Translations under genes and position numbers: made by a program
Notes under the pieces: generated by a model
Database searches by the model: none
The model's input: the letters and a program-made list of their open reading frames with translations, nothing else
Told to the model about the DNA's origin: nothing
NCBI GenBank assembly: GCA_012862575.1
Contig: BLSF01000117.1
Coordinates: forward strand, 2,412-58,034
DNA from: Parietichytrium sp. I65-24A
Lineage: Eukaryota > Sar > Bigyra > Thraustochytrida > Thraustochytriidae
Reading direction: 5' to 3'
Length of the DNA: 55,623 bases
Shown: one piece after another, positions 55,308-55,623 of the stretch
Layout: every line of letters begins with the position of its first letter
Numbering within the stretch: position 1 is the first letter of the stretch

Positions 55308-55623
55308 TCAGACTTTCCGGCGTCCGCTCAAATAGTACCCAATCGCAGCCGCCCACAGCGGGATGGTCGCGAGCCTGTAGTGCGGACTTGCCAAAATGTG
55401 CTTAATTTCCAGCGACACCAAAGTGGCGTAGAGAGCCGCTGATAAGATGAAAAAGGCCAGCGCAATGAGTTTCCGAAAGCTTCCTTGCCCGCTGGAGATA
55501 TTCGTCGTGGTGGCAACCTTAAGGAATCGCTGAAACGGGTCAGAGTGAATAAGATCCACAACCTCGCGCTGAGCTTCGTCAAAAATCTCGCGGGGCTTGT
55601 CCTCCTCTATCCTTCGCATGACT
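55308..55623 (-). CDS. RGS-domain membrane protein, C-terminal part (5' end outside window)
   Basis: The frame is open to the edge of the window, so the start lies outside; the ATG at 55619 is internal. The segment KPREIFDEAQREVVDLIHSDPF with RFLK fits the last helices of an RGS domain, which speeds GTP hydrolysis by G-alpha subunits. Two hydrophobic segments follow (LIALAFFILSAALYATL, and a second near ATIPLWAAAIGYYL), so the C-terminus is membrane-embedded. The frame meets TGA at 55308-55310. Beyond it the same frame stays open for another 73 codons with a further membrane-like segment. The true end is therefore uncertain. RGS assignment rests on one short segment. Confidence 0.55.
   Translation of the reverse strand, partial: VMRRIEEDKPREIFDEAQREVVDLIHSDPFQRFLKVATTTNISSGQGSFRKLIALAFFILSAALYATLVSLEIKHILASPHYRLATIPLWAAAIGYYLSGRRKV

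Overview
This is nuclear DNA from a eukaryote with few introns and the standard code. Gene content fits a protist, most likely a stramenopile of the labyrinthulomycete/thraustochytrid kind; that placement is inference at medium-low confidence. Supporting signs are long intronless genes (a 5.7 kb myosin exon), three short GT-AG introns (87-99 bp), a MyTH4-FERM myosin, a very large deubiquitinase, a cytochrome b5-acyl-CoA dehydrogenase fusion, and intergenic DNA full of simple repeats.

Layout. 1-3.2 kb: two partial copies of an armadillo-like repeat gene (+) joined at an 'n'. 5.1-7.5 kb: a membrane-anchored reprolysin-like metalloprotease (+). 8.0-8.5 kb: GAAT satellite. 8.7-9.5 kb: mitochondrial-type nucleoside diphosphate kinase (+). 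10.4-11.9 kb: a piece of a probable non-LTR retrotransposon (+), joined at an 'n' to a zeta-class GST/maleylacetoacetate isomerase (+). 13.2-15.3 kb: two-exon transketolase (-). 16.2-18.3 kb: a roughly 1 kb segment present twice across an 'n', each copy with a 55-codon small ORF. 18.7-24.4 kb: MyTH4-FERM myosin (-). 24.4-29.7 kb: gene-poor and repeat-rich. 29.7-31.8 kb: helical protein of unknown function (+), convergent with a 2,540-aa USP9X/24/34-type deubiquitinase (-, 32.2-39.9 kb) that has an N-terminal intron and one apparent frameshift. 42.7-45.9 kb: type II membrane protein with rhodanese and JmjC-like cupin domains (+), one intron and one apparent frameshift. 46.6-49.1 kb: PH-domain AGC kinase (-). 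49.1-52.8 kb: gene-poor. 52.8-54.3 kb: cytochrome b5-acyl-CoA dehydrogenase (+). 55.1-55.6 kb: 3' end of an RGS-domain membrane protein (-), leaving the window.

The genes do not form one pathway. They cover carbon and amino-acid metabolism (transketolase, maleylacetoacetate isomerase, acyl-CoA dehydrogenase, NDPK), signalling and traffic (AGC kinase, RGS protein, myosin) and protein turnover (USP, metalloprotease).

A major caution concerns the assembly. Five single 'n' bases occur. Three (1474, 3999, 17161) are flanked by duplicated sequence, as expected when overlapping contig ends or divergent alleles are placed end to end. One (11941) fuses two unrelated coding regions. One (18137) lies inside a pentanucleotide repeat. 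Three coding regions also carry a single indel or an in-frame stop. Apparent fusions, duplications and broken genes here should be read with that in mind.
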